A stretch of DNA of 10,053 nucleotides from assembly GCA_003024985.2 (NCBI GenBank), contig PXIH01S0041600.1. One strand, written 5' to 3'. Within the stretch, counting starts at the first letter, position 1, and every line of letters begins with the position of its first letter. The notes beneath the pieces are model-generated. The model saw only the letters and a program-made list of their open reading frames with translations. It ran no database searches and was not told the DNA's origin. The DNA comes from Euperipatoides rowelli (Eukaryota; Onychophora; Udeonychophora; Euonychophora; Peripatopsidae). A program made the position numbers and the translations under genes. Below are positions 9,285 through 10,053 of the stretch, piece after piece.

Positions 9285-9425
9285 TAAAATGTTTTAAAAA
9301 GCCAATGCATGCCAGACCTTCACATTAAGTGTTCTCCAGTCCTGTGACAACATGTCCCTAGCAGGATTTGAAACCAAAATGTTTGGATTCTTGGTTGGCA
9401 TTCTTATCAATTGCTCCATCAAGAC
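9285..9425 (-). mobile_element. tRNA-derived SINE fragment in the intron
   Basis: On the minus strand TGGAGCAATTGA (9418-9407) fits a polymerase III A box at about 10 of 12 positions. It is followed by TAAGAATGCC, then after a tRNA-like gap of about 31 bases by GGTTTCAAATCC (9375-9364), a B box with one extra base. Downstream comes a non-tRNA body containing GACATGTTGTCACAGGACTGG and CTTAATGTGAAGGTCTGG, richer in G+C than the intron around it. This arrangement (tRNA-like head plus unrelated body) is that of a SINE. It has the same orientation as the host gene. I could not define its tail or target duplication, so the end near 9285 is approximate. Confidence 0.55.
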
Positions 9426-9602
9426 ATTGACAAATAGGCACATAAACATAGTAATATAATATTTTTTTCTTTCTTTTTTCAAATTCTACATCACCAGGAA
9501 TTTATTCATTTTTAATGAGTGGCCCAATATTTAACAAAATCATTTTCACTGAAAAAATGGAATTAGGATTTGAAAATTTAAAAAGTTACATCAATTACTT
9601 TA

Positions 9603-9773
<171 letters not shown>

Positions 9774-9779
9774 TCACCT

Positions 9780-9940
9780 CTCACTAATGAATGGTCAAAT
9801 TATTTAGATTAGCAAGATTTTACCCTGTAATAATGTAACCACCGTAACCACAAGGCCATTGACTGGTTTATGACATCACATTTGGTGGATCCAAGGCCAA
9901 TGTAAGACTAGGCAATGCTATGCTGATTGAGCCACTATTA
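9780..9940 (-). mobile_element. Possible second, more decayed SINE
   Basis: On the minus strand TGGCTCAATCAG (9934-9923) matches the A-box consensus at about 11 of 12 positions, with a tRNA-like CATAGCATTGCC following. A weak B-box-like GCCTTGGATCC lies at 9897-9887, closer than usual (25-base gap). The downstream body includes AATGGCCTTGTGGTTACGG. The A box is good but the B box is poor and the ends are not visible. Confidence 0.3.
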
Positions 9941-10003
9941 GTGTACATGATCTATTTAGTGAAAATTTATAGCATTCATTTAATAATTTTTAAGTGTAGT
10001 CTA

Positions 10004-10053
10004 CAGCAGTGGCATCTCTAGGGTTGGTGTCACCCCCCCCCCCCCCCCCCCCC
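10004..10053. repeat. Repeat terminus ending in poly-C at the window edge
   Basis: CAGCAGTGGCATCTCTAGGG followed by TTGGTGTCA leads into an uninterrupted run of 21 C (10033-10053), cut by the window. The phrase CAGTGGC-TCTAGGGTTGGTGTCACCC resembles ends of interspersed repeats I have seen in animal genomes, but I cannot name the family. A C run of this length is also a common point for assembly or sequencing error. Confidence 0.4.

Noticed and set aside
9294-9482. 62-codon open frame on the minus strand
   Set aside because: It coincides with the SINE-like segment, and its second half is the translated tRNA-like head and body. Splicing of the flanking exons skips it.

Overview
The window looks like AT-rich, mostly non-coding DNA from a multicellular animal. 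Spliced exons with GT/AG boundaries, long AT-rich introns, tRNA-derived SINE-like sequence and an hAT-like transposon all point to a eukaryote. The one recognisable protein is a metazoan-type phospho-lyase. I cannot name the species; an invertebrate is my guess. G+C is well below 40% by eye. One N (8831) and a terminal run of 21 C suggest a draft assembly.

The only gene I can support is on the minus strand at the right end: the last two coding exons of an ethanolamine-phosphate phospho-lyase / 5-phosphohydroxy-lysine phospho-lyase family protein (ETNPPL/PHYKPL; class III PLP-dependent aminotransferase fold). The penultimate exon is 9604-9693 and the terminal exon is 7885-8107, separated by a 1,496-base intron. 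They join in phase into an uninterrupted C-terminal sequence of 103 residues (the last 104 codons, including the stop). The upstream exons, which carry the catalytic lysine, lie beyond the right edge. A possible polyadenylation signal for the gene lies near 7110-7115.

The left end carries a 1.4-kb non-autonomous DNA transposon (226-1639). It has CAGTGTTGGG terminal inverted repeats, subterminal arrays of GTAAC/GTTAC words and no transposase. A repeat-like GC-richer patch lies just outside it (111-185).

From 1640 to about 7100 there is no gene I can support. This stretch holds short palindromes, a degenerate CCATTTTGAA-type inverted repeat (2614-2643), two nearly identical 18-base palindromes (3218-3235 and 4881-4898), a possible decayed tRNA-like element (about 3428-3490) and a GC-richer block of probable repeat origin (6273-6420). 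The intron between the two exons holds a tRNA-derived SINE (about 9285-9425, minus strand). The intron at the right edge holds a second, weaker tRNA-like relic and a repeat terminus ending in poly-C.

I see no multi-gene system. The most unusual signal is a recurring TACTGTA/TACAGTA word: 20 copies by hand count, against roughly 2-3 expected from composition. It is sometimes arranged as perfect palindromes.
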